From Magnetominusculus dajiuhuensis (GTDB lineage Bacteria > Nitrospirota > Thermodesulfovibrionia > Thermodesulfovibrionales > Magnetobacteriaceae), in contig NZ_JBJUSG010000002.1 in assembly GCF_046044395.1 (NCBI RefSeq), positions 6,970 to 70,969 of the forward strand: a stretch of 64,000 bases of DNA, written 5' to 3'. The translations under genes were made by a program, and so were the position numbers. The number at the start of each line of letters is the position of its first letter. The first letter of the stretch is position 1. This document shows, one piece after another, positions 26,443 through 37,100 of this stretch. The notes below the pieces were generated by a model. That model was not told the DNA's origin and did no database searches. It saw nothing but the letters and a program-made list of their open reading frames with translations.

Positions 26443-29400
26443 GGCTCCCTATATCGCTTCTTTCGCCAACGAGCGATGTGTTTGAGTTTAGCTTATATTC
26501 GAGCTTTATGACCTCACCTTTGGTCGTGCCGCTGGTTAGAAGTACGTTGAGTTTGTTGTTGAGGAATTTTTTGGATATAGTTACCTGCGGTGTGACTGTT
26601 GATTTGTCCTCAGATGTAGAGGATGTCACTTCAAAGCGGTTAAGCCCGGTGAGTGCCCTGATTCTCTCCTCGACAATGTTCTGATACTTGCCGGTAATGA
26701 TGCTTGCCGCCGCGGTGCTGCCGCCGTCCGGCCCGGCGAAGAGTTTTAAGATGTCCGCCTCTTTGAGTTTCGGCTCAGAGGTCATTGTCAGATTGAATCG
26801 TTTCAACTGCCCATCAAGGAACATCCTTATATTATAGCCTTTCATTGTAGTTTCCGCCATAACGTTCAGGTATGGATTAATATCAGAGGTGCCGGGAAAG
26901 TCGAGGTTGCCGTTGATTATGTCGAACTCCCTGTTCATAAAGCGCACCTTTCCCCCCTCGGCTGTAACCCTGCCGTAAATCAGCGGCTGTGACAGCGTCC
27001 CCCTGAGAATTACGTCGAGCTTGAGGCCGGTCTCGGCGATGTTGTTATCTATCAGGATGTTCTTATCTCCCTTTATTGACAAATTCAACTGTGTGTCCTT
27101 AAACGCGCCGCTTGCAGACTGCCCTGGCCGGCTGCCGAATATCAGGTCCTGCCACGTTATGCCCTTTGTGTATTTGGCCATGTCAACCACTATGGTACCT
27201 GAGAGGATTTGCCTGTCCGCCGTTCCCCTATATACCACGTCGCCCTCGTATTTCAGCTTAAACCCATCGGAGTCTGTGAAGGGCATGTCTTTTAGTTTTC
27301 CATCAAGATAGAACTGTTTGATGTGAAAACCGTTCAGATTCACAGCCCCGTTACCGGTGAATGTTCCCCCGCCGACCCTTCCTGTGAGACCGCTTACGAC
27401 CATCTTGTTGCTGTCAAATATCAGCTTGCCGTTTATCTCGTTGATAAAATATTTGGCGTTTTTAAAGCCGATTGAACCGTCCTTTATATCGGTTTCTCCA
27501 CTTATCTGAGGCGTTTTCCAATCTCCGAGGAGAGATACCGAAATAGAGGCGTCGCCGTTGAGGTGGGCGATTTTTTCTGAAACACCCTGAAAGAATTTTA
27601 ATTTCGGAGAGCCTTCAAGCCTGAGATTATAACTCCGGCCAATTACAAGGCCGCCTGTGATAGTGAATTTAGCAGGGCCGCTTTTCAGTGCGAAGGAGTT
27701 AAATGTTATTGCCCTGTCTGCGATGGAAAGCCCCACGGGGGCGGTGTTGCTAAAGGTGAATTCACCGGCGGATAGATTAAACAGGGGCATATTCATAGTG
27801 CCGGTGATGGAGTGCCGCGTACCGGACAGCGCGGCCTTTCCCTCCGCATAGAGTTTTAGTTCCGGGGGGATTTCCTTCATAAAACCAGACGCCAGAAACT
27901 CGTAGTTACCACGTTTCATCTCAACATCAGCAGACCACGGCATTGCCTTTGACAGGGACAGTCTGCCCCGCGCGGCTACCTTACCGTCAAATATGTTGCC
28001 AGATAGCTCTATTGCGTTTTTGCGCATGGTGCCATTTACGGCGGTTGCCCCGATATTTAAACCCTTTGCCCTTAAATCCTTTGAGGCCGCACTAAATGTG
28101 AGCGATGGAGAGTTCAGACTGCCCTCGCCGCTAAAAGTACACGACAAGGCCCCGTCAACGGCATAGTCGGCAGCCGGGGTGTCTTTTATGTTTAGAGCGC
28201 ATCCCCGCGACTTCACATTATATGTAAAGGCCTTAATATCATGCCACGGCCTCCCTTTTTTTGAGATTGACATGTCCGCCGATAAGCTGGAGCCGCCCTT
28301 TGCAACGGTAAGATTTTCCAACTTTATCACATCAGCCTCGTATGTAAACAAAGACGTAAGCCTCCCCATATTGGCCTTAAACGCCGTCAGAGCGGGGATA
28401 TCCAAACTTCCGTCAAATCTCAGCCTCTGTGGAGTGCCGGTTATCTTAAACGACGTGTTTATGATGCCCTCTGCCTCTGCTGCGGCCGGATGCTTTGTTG
28501 CCATGTCCTTAATAGCAATATCTTTTGCGCTTATTGAGATGGCAAGGGCCGGATTGTTGAAGTCGAATATATGTTTCGCGTCTTTTATTGTGGCCGTACC
28601 GTCATAGGTACAGGTGCCGGTGTTTAACGAGGCGGCGCCATTTTCAATTGTGAGGCGTTCTTTTACATATCTTAGCGCGGATTTGGAGTGGACAAAGCCG
28701 ATGCCAAAAAGGTTGCCGTTTGACAAGTCCACAGTGCCGGTTATCAACGGGTTTTTGCCTGTTCCCCTTATATCGCCCTCGTATGTGCCCGTGCCGTGAA
28801 GGTCTTCGCTGTATGGCCTCAGCAAATCGGCGGCTTCGCTTGTCCTGACAGTTGCCCTCATGTTTATGACATCTGTCTTTGTGTCTAGCGTACCGGTAAT
28901 TTTGCCCTCTGAGAGAGGGGTTCTTATATTGGCCTCATGAATTGTTACATTATCGCCGCGCACGGAGACGCTGCCTGTGATTTCGTCTATACGCTCTACA
29001 ATATTTAATGCCGACGTGGCCTTAGCGTCTTTGAGCCGGACGTATTTAAAGGACGCGTCGGGGTCGAATAGCCGCCCTGCTGATTTTATGTTGCCAGAGA
29101 CCTTGCCCGCTGAGACGCCCGGGTCCCATTCTATCAGTTTAAACACCGGTTGGCTGTCAATGTCCTCGACATCCACATCCAGCGTGAAGTGGGTTACTTT
29201 GGGCATATTCAGTACCACCTCCGCGCGCGTTGCCTTGCCGTTGTAAAGTGTGGCCTTTCCATCGTGAAACTTAAGTTTAAAATCTTCGTAGAGGATGCCG
29301 CACGAAAGTGTGTCAACCGCAACCCCATAAAAACCGCCCCTGGCCATAAGCGCCTGGCCAGTTGCCTTCAGGGTCTTCAATGTGCCGGAGACCTTCGCCT

Positions 29401-30346
29401 TAAAAGCCGTTTCGCCGAAGATAGGCTCTTTCTCTCCTATGAGTTCAAGCAGGGTTTCGACAGGGATTTTCCCTTCCACCGAGACGTCCATGTTTGGCTC
29501 TTTGCCGTCGTAGCCAAGCACACCGGAGAGTTTTATATCACCCACCCCCGATTCCTTCAGGCCTAAGACCCGCTTCAGGTAGTCTATTTTTATGTTGGCC
29601 TTTGTGAAGAGTTCTATTTTACCGCCCTTTAACCCCCCCTTTGCCCTTATCTCAGCACCATCGGCCATTATAGAAAGAAGATTGATATTATAGGAATCGG
29701 AGGGCAGTGATGAGGGGGTACTGACCGCCTTAAACGTAATGGAGTTGATGTGCGGCTTAATGGCCGGGTCATGTTTCAGGGCGTTGGAGTCAAAATCTAT
29801 GTCGCTGAGCTTCGCCCATATTTCACGCGTGGTGAGCTGCCCTTTTATATCCGCAAGGGATAGGCTGTAGTCTCGCCCTTTATCTCTGAATTTGACAGAG
29901 CTTCTTTTTATGTCAAGGGATACTATTTCGATAGTTGAAGGGGATTCCCCCGATTTGTCGTCCTTTTTGAGTTTTCTCATCAACATGTCTATCTGTGTGC
30001 TGTCGGCATCTATATACAGTGTGTCCACATAGAATTTTTGTATGGTGATGCGCTTAAAAATAAGTGGAAGTATCCTCAGGTAGGCCCTTGCCGACTTCAA
30101 TTTTATTATCTGGTTTCCCTGTTCGTCTTTGATGGACAGGCCGTTTATACTGCCCTGGAGGGGGAATATGCTTATTTGCAGTGAGTCTATGGCCACACTG
30201 TCACCAAAGAGTTTTTTCAGTTCGACGCTCATGGCCTCCTTCGCGTAGCGCGAGCCATAGTAGTGGGCAGAGAGGATGGCCCCGTAAATAACGGCCAGAA
30301 TAAGGACAAACTTCAGGTATTTTTTTCTCAGTTCAAGGTTTGCCAT
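26405..30346 (-). CDS. tamB: TamB-like translocation/assembly protein (AsmA-like family)
   Basis: A 1,313-residue inner-membrane-anchored protein. Residues about 9-27 form the single anchor helix; the rest is a long run of beta-rich repeats as in AsmA-like lipid-transfer bridges. The C-terminal ~300 residues carry the TamB/DUF490 pattern, for example GRVTAEGGKVRFMNREFDIINGNLDFPG and LKEADILKLFAGPDGG. TamB spans the periplasm to feed lipids or substrates to the outer membrane with an Omp85 partner; here that partner is encoded next to it. Its start overlaps the end of glnD by 19 bp, so glnD-tamB-bamA-surA-like form one operon. Confidence 0.9.
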   Translation of the reverse strand: MANLELRKKYLKFVLILAVIYGAILSAHYYGSRYAKEAMSVELKKLFGDSVAIDSLQISIFPLQGSINGLSIKDEQGNQIIKLKSARAYLRILPLIFKRITIQKFYVDTLYIDADSTQIDMLMRKLKKDDKSGESPSTIEIVSLDIKRSSVKFRDKGRDYSLSLADIKGQLTTREIWAKLSDIDFDSNALKHDPAIKPHINSITFKAVSTPSSLPSDSYNINLLSIMADGAEIRAKGGLKGGKIELFTKANIKIDYLKRVLGLKESGVGDIKLSGVLGYDGKEPNMDVSVEGKIPVETLLELIGEKEPIFGETAFKAKVSGTLKTLKATGQALMARGGFYGVAVDTLSCGILYEDFKLKFHDGKATLYNGKATRAEVVLNMPKVTHFTLDVDVEDIDSQPVFKLIEWDPGVSAGKVSGNIKSAGRLFDPDASFKYVRLKDAKATSALNIVERIDEITGSVSVRGDNVTIHEANIRTPLSEGKITGTLDTKTDVINMRATVRTSEAADLLRPYSEDLHGTGTYEGDIRGTGKNPLITGTVDLSNGNLFGIGFVHSKSALRYVKERLTIENGAASLNTGTCTYDGTATIKDAKHIFDFNNPALAISISAKDIAIKDMATKHPAAAEAEGIINTSFKITGTPQRLRFDGSLDIPALTAFKANMGRLTSLFTYEADVIKLENLTVAKGGSSLSADMSISKKGRPWHDIKAFTYNVKSRGCALNIKDTPAADYAVDGALSCTFSGEGSLNSPSLTFSAASKDLRAKGLNIGATAVNGTMRKNAIELSGNIFDGKVAARGRLSLSKAMPWSADVEMKRGNYEFLASGFMKEIPPELKLYAEGKAALSGTRHSITGTMNMPLFNLSAGEFTFSNTAPVGLSIADRAITFNSFALKSGPAKFTITGGLVIGRSYNLRLEGSPKLKFFQGVSEKIAHLNGDASISVSLLGDWKTPQISGETDIKDGSIGFKNAKYFINEINGKLIFDSNKMVVSGLTGRVGGGTFTGNGAVNLNGFHIKQFYLDGKLKDMPFTDSDGFKLKYEGDVVYRGTADRQILSGTIVVDMAKYTKGITWQDLIFGSRPGQSASGAFKDTQLNLSIKGDKNILIDNNIAETGLKLDVILRGTLSQPLIYGRVTAEGGKVRFMNREFDIINGNLDFPGTSDINPYLNVMAETTMKGYNIRMFLDGQLKRFNLTMTSEPKLKEADILKLFAGPDGGSTAAASIITGKYQNIVEERIRALTGLNRFEVTSSTSEDKSTVTPQVTISKKFLNNKLNVLLTSGTTKGEVIKLEYKLNSNTSLVGERSDIGSLGADVKFRFTFK

Positions 30347-32850
30347 AGCCCCGCCATCACTGCCATTATCGTATCGAACTGTGGTTTCTGGTGGCCGTTT
30401 AACACATAAAAGACGTCATGTGCAAGGTCTGACTCGGTGGTTACTCTGGCCAGGAGTATATTGAGCGAGTTATTTGCGAATATGCGCGTTATGTCATAGA
30501 GGAGGCCGACCCTGTCCGCGGCCATTATCTCAAATATCGTATATTGCACCTTAGACTCGTTATCCACCTCCAGCATAGGCCTAAATATGCTTTTCTTCGT
30601 GGGATATTGTCTGATAGCGGGGGTTTTTTTGCCCATAGCCACTGCGGTTATCTCTTCTTTGAGCAGTTGCTCAAGGCCGTCCCACCACAGGGCGCTCACG
30701 TTTGATAACTCGATTCTGTCTATGATAAAGCCGGTATCGAGGCTATTAAATGTCCTCAATGACACGATGTTAAACATCCTTGATGACAGGACGCCGACAA
30801 TGCCGGACAGAAGTCCTGGCCTGTCGGCGGCGACAATGGTTATGCCTAGCGTGTCGTCCCTGTGTTTCTCCAGGGAAATCGCGCATCCTGATTGCTTGAA
30901 ATCGAGAAATAGGGCGAATTCCTTTACAACCATCTGCGGAGTGCCAGAGGCCAGATAGCGCTCAGGAAGGCAGCCGATAAACCCTGTGATTGCCATTTTC
31001 TCGGCGGCCAGTTGTGGTGAGGTGAGGTCTTTTTTCTCGTCCAGATATGCGTTGATATACCGGTCAGTGTCTTCTTTGATGCCGCGCATGAATCTAAGTG
31101 TCCTCTCATAAAGGCTGGCAAGCAGGCTTTTTTTCCAGTCGGTGAAAAAATCAGGATTGACCGCCGACATATCGGCATAGGTGATAAGAAAAATGGCATT
31201 TAAGAGGCGCTCATTCTTAATCGAATCAGAAAAAGAGGCAATCACATCAGGGTCTTCGATATCTGAGTTGAAGGCGGTGCGGGACATCAGCAGGTGGTGT
31301 CTGACGAGGTACTGGACATCGTCTCTTTCGTCCTTGCCTAAGTTGAATCTCTCCATGATGGGTTTTATGAGCTTATAGCCCTGGGCCGAGTGCATAGCGC
31401 CCCTGTACTTTCCAAGGTCGTGAAACAGGAGTGACAGATAAAGGATGTGCTTTTGCCGGTAATTATGATATGTCATGCCTAACAGGGTGTCGGGGTCTTT
31501 GGCAAGTGCCTCCAGTGCCCTGATAGTAAACAACGTGTGTTCATCCACTGTATAGACGTGATAATATTCATAAACGACTAATGAGCGCAGATGCCCAAAC
31601 TCAGGGATAAACCTGTCTAAAACGCCGTCGTCGTGCATGGCCCTCAGGACGGTGAAGACACGGTTGCCCTTTAGTATGTCCATAAAGGCGCTTACCGCCC
31701 GTGGGGATGAGCGTGTTTTTTTATTGATTAAGAAGAGGTGTCTCCTGATGAAGTCCCGTAAGAACCCTGTAAAATCTTTGCCGGAGCTGCCGCGCATACG
31801 ATATGCGTCGAGAATCAGGCAGGGTTCTTTTTCCAGGGCAAGGGTGGAGTTTATCATAATCCTGTTTTGCGACAAGGAGAATGTCTCGTTTATTTTGGCG
31901 ACAGTGAACTTGCGCGGTACTCTGACATAGGCCGACCCGGCGATGTTTCTCACTCTGGCCGTGATTTCCCTGACGGCCTTTGCCCTCAGGTAGTAAAACC
32001 GCATGAGCCTCTCAGATGGGCGAAAATACTTAGACGCGGCTATCCCCAGCGCCCGTGCCGCGGCACTTTGCAGCTCAAATGACAGTACATCATTGGCCGC
32101 GCCGCTGACAATATGGAGTGCCGTTCTCAGCCTGAGCAAGAAGTCATACGATTTAAAGAGTTTTTTGTAGTCCTCAGGGGGCAGGATTTTTGACATGTCC
32201 TCAAAGCAATTCAGGTGCAGGGCGATCTTTGAAAGCCACATGGCCTCGTGAACGTCTCTGAGGCCGCCGTCTGATTCCTTTATATTTGGCTGCAGCATGT
32301 ATACCGATTTGCCGAATTTTGTAATTCTCTTATGGTTTTCCTTGAGTCTTGCAACGAAAAAATCCCTGTGTCCCCTGATGAACACCTCTGGTTGCACTTT
32401 TTCGCGGTATTGTTTGAGGATTGTCCGGCTGCCGGCCAAAAAACGCGCGTCAAGAAGGGATGTCCTTGTGATTACGTCTTTTTTAAGCTCATCAATGCAC
32501 TCGTCAATCGTGCGTACGCTGTGGCTTAGGTGCAGGGCGCTATCGAGGAGCTTGTAGTAAATTGCCTCCACATACCGGGTATCGCCTCTGTCGTTTATGA
32601 CAAACATGAGGTCAACGTCCGAAAAGGGCGCAAGCTCGCACCTGCCATAGCCGCCAATGGCGAACACGGCCGTGTTGTGGCCGTCAAATCCCACAGGCAG
32701 CGCCGCCCTTACCACGGCGTCTATCTGCTCAGCGTGCCAGCGCACAATAGAGCGTCCGGTAAAACCGTCAGCAAGCAGACCTGCCATAGCATCTGTCAGG
32801 CGAATCTCAGAGGCCGTTTCCACAGTATAATAATAGTATTTTAACACCAC
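30328..32850 (-). CDS. glnD: [Protein-PII] uridylyltransferase/uridylyl-removing enzyme
   Basis: Bifunctional nitrogen sensor of 840 residues. Order: nucleotidyltransferase domain with FAIGGYGRCELAPFSDVDLMFV, the GlnD-type helical linker, an HD hydrolase domain with LLFHDLGKYRGAMH, and two C-terminal ACT domains that bind glutamine (from about 690 and 780). It should modify and de-modify PII in response to glutamine. The start is GTG with no clear Shine-Dalgarno. No PII gene is nearby. Its place ahead of tamB-bamA is unusual functionally but the overlap shows they are co-transcribed. Confidence 0.94.
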   Translation of the reverse strand: MVLKYYYYTVETASEIRLTDAMAGLLADGFTGRSIVRWHAEQIDAVVRAALPVGFDGHNTAVFAIGGYGRCELAPFSDVDLMFVINDRGDTRYVEAIYYKLLDSALHLSHSVRTIDECIDELKKDVITRTSLLDARFLAGSRTILKQYREKVQPEVFIRGHRDFFVARLKENHKRITKFGKSVYMLQPNIKESDGGLRDVHEAMWLSKIALHLNCFEDMSKILPPEDYKKLFKSYDFLLRLRTALHIVSGAANDVLSFELQSAAARALGIAASKYFRPSERLMRFYYLRAKAVREITARVRNIAGSAYVRVPRKFTVAKINETFSLSQNRIMINSTLALEKEPCLILDAYRMRGSSGKDFTGFLRDFIRRHLFLINKKTRSSPRAVSAFMDILKGNRVFTVLRAMHDDGVLDRFIPEFGHLRSLVVYEYYHVYTVDEHTLFTIRALEALAKDPDTLLGMTYHNYRQKHILYLSLLFHDLGKYRGAMHSAQGYKLIKPIMERFNLGKDERDDVQYLVRHHLLMSRTAFNSDIEDPDVIASFSDSIKNERLLNAIFLITYADMSAVNPDFFTDWKKSLLASLYERTLRFMRGIKEDTDRYINAYLDEKKDLTSPQLAAEKMAITGFIGCLPERYLASGTPQMVVKEFALFLDFKQSGCAISLEKHRDDTLGITIVAADRPGLLSGIVGVLSSRMFNIVSLRTFNSLDTGFIIDRIELSNVSALWWDGLEQLLKEEITAVAMGKKTPAIRQYPTKKSIFRPMLEVDNESKVQYTIFEIMAADRVGLLYDITRIFANNSLNILLARVTTESDLAHDVFYVLNGHQKPQFDTIMAVMAGLWQTLN

Positions 32851-32940
32851 ATTTTACCACAACAGCCTCTTTATCGGCAGTTGACTTTTCACCGCGTTAT
32901 GCCTGATACTAATGGTATGCCTGATATGCTATTATAATGC

Positions 32941-33372
32941 ATGAAGATATTGGCACAGAATAAGAAGGCGTACCATGACTATTTTATAGAAGAGACGGTG
33001 GAAGGGGGCCTCAGCCTGAAGGGTACGGAGGTAAAGGCGATAAAGGAGGGCAGGGCCAACTTAAAGGACAGCTATGTAGTAATAAAAGATGAGGAGGCGT
33101 TTTTAATAAATTGCCATATCAGTCCGTACAGCCATGGCAATATAATGAATCACGACCCATCAAGGACGCGGAAGCTGTTGCTGCACAAGAAGGAGATCAG
33201 AAAGTACTGGGGCAAGGCGCGCCAGCTTGGTTATACGATGATAGCGCTGAAACTATATTTAAAGGGTGCGCATATAAAGGTTGAAATAGGATTGTCAAAG
33301 GGCAAGAAGCAGCACGATAAACGGGAGAGTATAAAGGAGCGAGAGATGGAAAGAGAGATGAGAAGGCAGTAG
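32941..33372 (+). CDS. smpB: SsrA-binding protein SmpB
   Basis: RNA-binding partner of tmRNA in ribosome rescue, 143 residues. Conserved segments: NKKAYHDYFIEETVEGGLSL, GTEVKAIKEGRANLKDSYV, HDPSRTRKLLLHKKEI and the basic tail that folds in the ribosomal decoding centre. The start has no Shine-Dalgarno; TATAAT ends only three bases before the ATG, and a TTGACT at 32881 may be the -35 of an upstream promoter. The tmRNA gene begins 5 bp after its stop. Confidence 0.97.
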   Translation: MKILAQNKKAYHDYFIEETVEGGLSLKGTEVKAIKEGRANLKDSYVVIKDEEAFLINCHISPYSHGNIMNHDPSRTRKLLLHKKEIRKYWGKARQLGYTMIALKLYLKGAHIKVEIGLSKGKKQHDKRESIKEREMEREMRRQ

Positions 33373-33377
33373 CACAT

Positions 33378-33725
33378 GGGGGCGAATGGATTCGACGGGG
33401 GTTATGAGACTCAGGTCGCATGTCGTGGCTCCGCAACCACGTAAAAATGCGGGAAACAATTTAAACGCCAATAACGAATTAGCACTCGCCGCTTAAACAA
33501 AGCGCGACGTCCTGCCTGAAAAACCTGCTATCGGGTAAGGGCGTAATAAAGCAGGCTGGCACTGAGGGAATGCCCCGGCATTCAGTGTAAGATACAGGGG
33601 ATTGGGTGAAGGAGGGCCTGCTGGCTGGCGGCCGGAACCCGAAGTAGTCAAATAGGCCGGCTAAACATGTAGTGATTTGAGGGTAGTGCTTTCGGACGCG
33701 GGTTCGACTCCCGCCGCCTCCACCA
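33378..33725 (+). ncRNA. ssrA: Transfer-messenger RNA (tmRNA)
   Basis: One-piece tmRNA of about 348 nt. The 5' end GGGGGCG pairs over seven positions with CGCCTCC before the 3' ACCA, giving the acceptor stem; GGTTCGACTCC is the T-arm. The 5' conserved GCGAATGGATTCGACGGGG is clear. The reading frame 33467-33496 encodes the tag ANNELALAA followed by TAA. CCA is encoded. Adjacent to smpB, as in many genomes. No strong terminator is seen after it. Confidence 0.97.
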
Positions 33726-33913
33726 TGAATATATCTTTATAAAACAATGAGTTAGATTGCCACACTGCCTCAAGAAACGGTCATCAAACTGTCCATGATT
33801 ATTCATGATTATTAGTTATTATTTGTGCCTTGTGACTATAGTCATTGACTGATGAGGATTCCATGTATCTTAATAGGTGTATAAAGAAAATCCATAACAG
33901 TTGAAAATAATAC

Positions 33914-33943
33914 TTGACAATGTCAGTCCTATTTAGATATAGT
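33914..33943 (+). promoter_or_regulatory. Sigma-70-type promoter of the giant repeat-protein gene
   Basis: -35 TTGACA (33914-33919), 18-bp spacer, -10 TATAGT (33938-33943). It implies a leader of about 240 nt before the main start at 34188. The stretch 33726-33913 shows nothing I can support. Confidence 0.7.
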
Positions 33944-33948
33944 AGTCC

Positions 33949-34000
33949 GTGATGGAAATGGTTACACCATCGCGGCTGGAGGGTAACATTGAAGGCAATG
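33949..34000 (+). promoter_or_regulatory. Possible structured 5' leader (pseudoknot candidate)
   Basis: Right at the predicted transcription start, GTGATGG (33949-33955) can pair with CCATCGC (33967-33973). Its 11-nt loop contains GTTAC (33961-33965), which can pair with GTAAC at 33983-33987. A further small hairpin CATTG-AAGG-CAATG lies at 33987-34000. I do not recognise a known riboswitch class. Confidence 0.35.
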
Positions 34001-34087
34001 CTGTAGAGGTGAGTTGGGAACTGAATCTTATTATATCACGCGATAGCTCGTTTCGTATTGTTGCAGAGTCGGCCTTAAGGAGGGTTT

Positions 34088-34195
34088 ATGAAAACATATC
34101 GTAGTTTGGCTAGTGGTATTGGCTTGAAGGGTTTATTTGCATCAAAATATTTTCTTACCACGATAACATTTTTAAAGGAGGTTGACTGTGTATAG
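34088..34195 (+). CDS. Leader peptide, 35 residues
   Basis: A short frame beginning MKTYRSLASGIG with a strong AAGGAGG before its ATG. It ends at TAG 34193-34195, overlapping the start of the giant downstream gene (GTG at 34188) by 8 bp in another frame. The Shine-Dalgarno of the main gene lies inside it, so its translation should affect initiation downstream. Function as a leader peptide is inferred; no amino-acid run typical of attenuation is seen. Confidence 0.5.
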   Translation: MKTYRSLASGIGLKGLFASKYFLTTITFLKEVDCV

Positions 34196-37100
34196 CCTAA
34201 AAAACTCAATAACTCCTATATTAGCTGTCGTTTTTTTAGTAATGTTGTTTATTTCACCTTTGGCAGATGCCGCTGTTTATGTGGCAGATGTGGGCAGTAA
34301 CAGTGTTAAGATATATCCGGTAAACACAAATAATCCTACAGCAACCTATACCATCAGTAATGGCCTGAGCGTACCTGAGGGGATAGCCGTGGATGCAAAC
34401 TATGTTTATGTGACAGGCCCAGGTAATGGCGATGTTAAGATATATCCGAAAAACACAAACAATCCTGCAGCAACGTATACCATCAGCGGCTTGTCAGCGC
34501 CTTTTGGGGTAGCCGTGGATGCAAGCTATGTTTATGTGGCAGACCAAGGCACCAGGACCGTTTACGAATACCCGAAAAACACAAATAATCCTGCAGCAAC
34601 CTATACCATCAGTAATGGCCTGACTGATCCTATTGGGGTAGCCGTGGATGCAAGCTATGTTTATGTGGCAGACGCAGCAGGCAGTGTTAAGATATATCCG
34701 GTAAACACAAACAATCCTGCAGCAACCTATACCATCAGTAATGGCCTGAGTGAACCTGTTGGGGTAGCGGTGGATGCAAGCTATGTTTATGTGGCAGACA
34801 TAGGCAGTAGCAGTGTGAAGATATATCCGAAAAACACAAATAATCCTGCAGCAACCTACACCATCAGTAGTGGCCTGAATGAACCTGTTGGGGTAGCGGT
34901 GGATGCAAGCTATGTTTATGTGGCAGACGCAGCAGGCAGTGTTAAGATATATCCGGTAAACACAAATAATCCTGCAGTAACCTATACCATCAGTAATGGC
35001 CTGATCGAACCTTTTGGGGTAGCAGTGGATTCGTCAATACCTGCCCCATCCATAGGGGTAAGCACGATAAACGGTTTTGGCAATGTGGCCGTAGGGAGCT
35101 CATCTACGGCGCAGACGGTGACAATATCAAACACAGGAAACGCGAACCTTGTCGTATCATCCACCATAGCGGCAAATGGAAACGACGCCGCCATGTTCAG
35201 TGTTGCAACCGGCAGCGCGGAAGGGCATTGCACAAGTCTAACTCCAACAATAGAGGCAAGCGGCAGTTGCACGATACAGGTAACCTTTTCGCCGACATCA
35301 TCTGGTGCTAAGACAACAAATCTGCGCATAGCGTCAAACGACGCCTCCTCGCCGTCGCTAACAGCGATGACCGGCACGGGGACAGCGGCGGTAATAGGAG
35401 TAAGCGCGATAAACGGTTTTGGCAATGTTGCCGTAGGAAGCTCATCTACTGCCCAGACGGTGACCATATCGAACACAGGAAACGCGAACCTTGTCGTATC
35501 ATCCATAGCGGCAAATGGAAACGACGCGGCGATGTTCAGCGTTGCGACCGGCAGCGCGGAAGGGCATTGCACAAGTCTAACTCCAACAATAGAGGCAAGC
35601 AGCAGTTGTACGATACAGGTAACCTTTACGCCGACATCATCTGGTGCTAAGACAACAAATCTGCGCATAGCGTCAAACGACGCCTCCTCGCCGTCGCTAA
35701 CAGCGATGACCGGCACGGGGACAGCGGCGGTAATAGGAGTAAGCGCGATAAACGGTTTTGGCAATGTTGCCGTAGGAAGCTCATCTACTGCCCAGACGGT
35801 GACCATATCGAACACAGGAAACGCGAACCTTGTCGTATCATCCATAGCGGCAAATGGAAACGACGCGGCGATGTTCAGCGTTGCAACCGGCACGTGTGCA
35901 AGTCTGACGCCAACACTAGAGGCAAGCAGTAGTTGCACGGTGAAGGTAACCTTTTCACCGACGTCGTCTGGGGCTAAGACAACAAATCTGCGCATAGCGT
36001 CAAACGACGCCTCCTCACCGTCACTGACAACGATGGCCGGCACGGGGACAGCGGCGGTAATAGGCGTAAGCGCGATAAACGGCTTTGGCAATGTGGCGGT
36101 GGGAAGTTCATCTACCGCTCAGACGGTAACCATATCGAACACAGGAAACGCGAACCTTGTCGTATCATCCACCATAGCTGCAAATGGAAACGACGCGGCG
36201 ATGTTTAGCGTCACCACCGGCACGTGTGCAAGTCTGGCGCCAACACTAGAGGCAAGCAGTAGTTGTACGGTGAAGGTAACCTTTTCACCGACGTCGTCGG
36301 GGGCTAAGACAACAAATCTGCGCATAGCGTCAAACGACGCGTCCTCGCCGTCGCTAACAACGATGACCGGTACGGGGACAGCGGCGGTAATAGGTGTAAG
36401 CACGATAAACAGCTTTGGCAATGTTGCCGTAGGAGGCTCATCTACGGCCCAGACAGTAACCATATCGAACACAGGAAACGCGAACCTTGTCGTATCATCC
36501 ACCATAGCTGCAAATGGAAACGACGCGGCGATGTTTAGCGTCACCACCGGCACGTGTGCAAGTCTGGCGCCAACACTAGAGGCAAGCAGTAGTTGTACGG
36601 TGAAGGTAACCTTTTCACCGACGTCGTCGGGGGCTAAAACAACCAGCCTGCGCATAGCGTCAAACGATGCCTCCTCACCGTCGCTAACAGCGATGACCGG
36701 CACGGGGACAGCGGCGGTAATAGGCGTAAGCGCGATAAACGGCTTTGGCTCTGTGACGGTGGGAAGTTCATCTGCTGCTCAGACGGTGACAATATCCAAC
36801 ACAGGAAACGCAAGCCTTGCCATATCCTCCATAGCCGCAAGCGGCAACGACGCGGCCATGTTCAGCGTCGCAACCGGCACATGTGCGACTTTGACGCCAA
36901 CGATAGCGGCCAGCGGCAGTTGTACTATACAGGTAACCTTTTCGCCGACGTCATTGGGGGCTAAAACTACAAGTCTGCGAATAGCGTCAAACGATGCCTC
37001 GTCGCCGTCACTGACAACGATGACCGGCACGGGAAGGCAAGCCGGTACCGCACTGGTATCAACATCAATTTCAGGAAGCGGCATCGCTGCTCCAGAGTCT

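Noticed and set aside
33197..33436. Antisense frame over smpB and the tmRNA 5' end
   Set aside because: It overlaps two certain genes and shows no coding features.
33726..33913. tRNA or other RNA gene after tmRNA
   Set aside because: No T-arm or acceptor pattern; only AT-rich sequence with short ATGATTATT repeats.
34982..36091. Long antisense open frame over the ASH repeats (also 36119-36703)
   Set aside because: It mirrors the repetitive codons of the giant gene; translation is Val/Ala/Pro-rich with no start signal or known domain.
35053..37035. CRISPR-like array
   Set aside because: Repeat units are over 300 bp, coding and without spacers.
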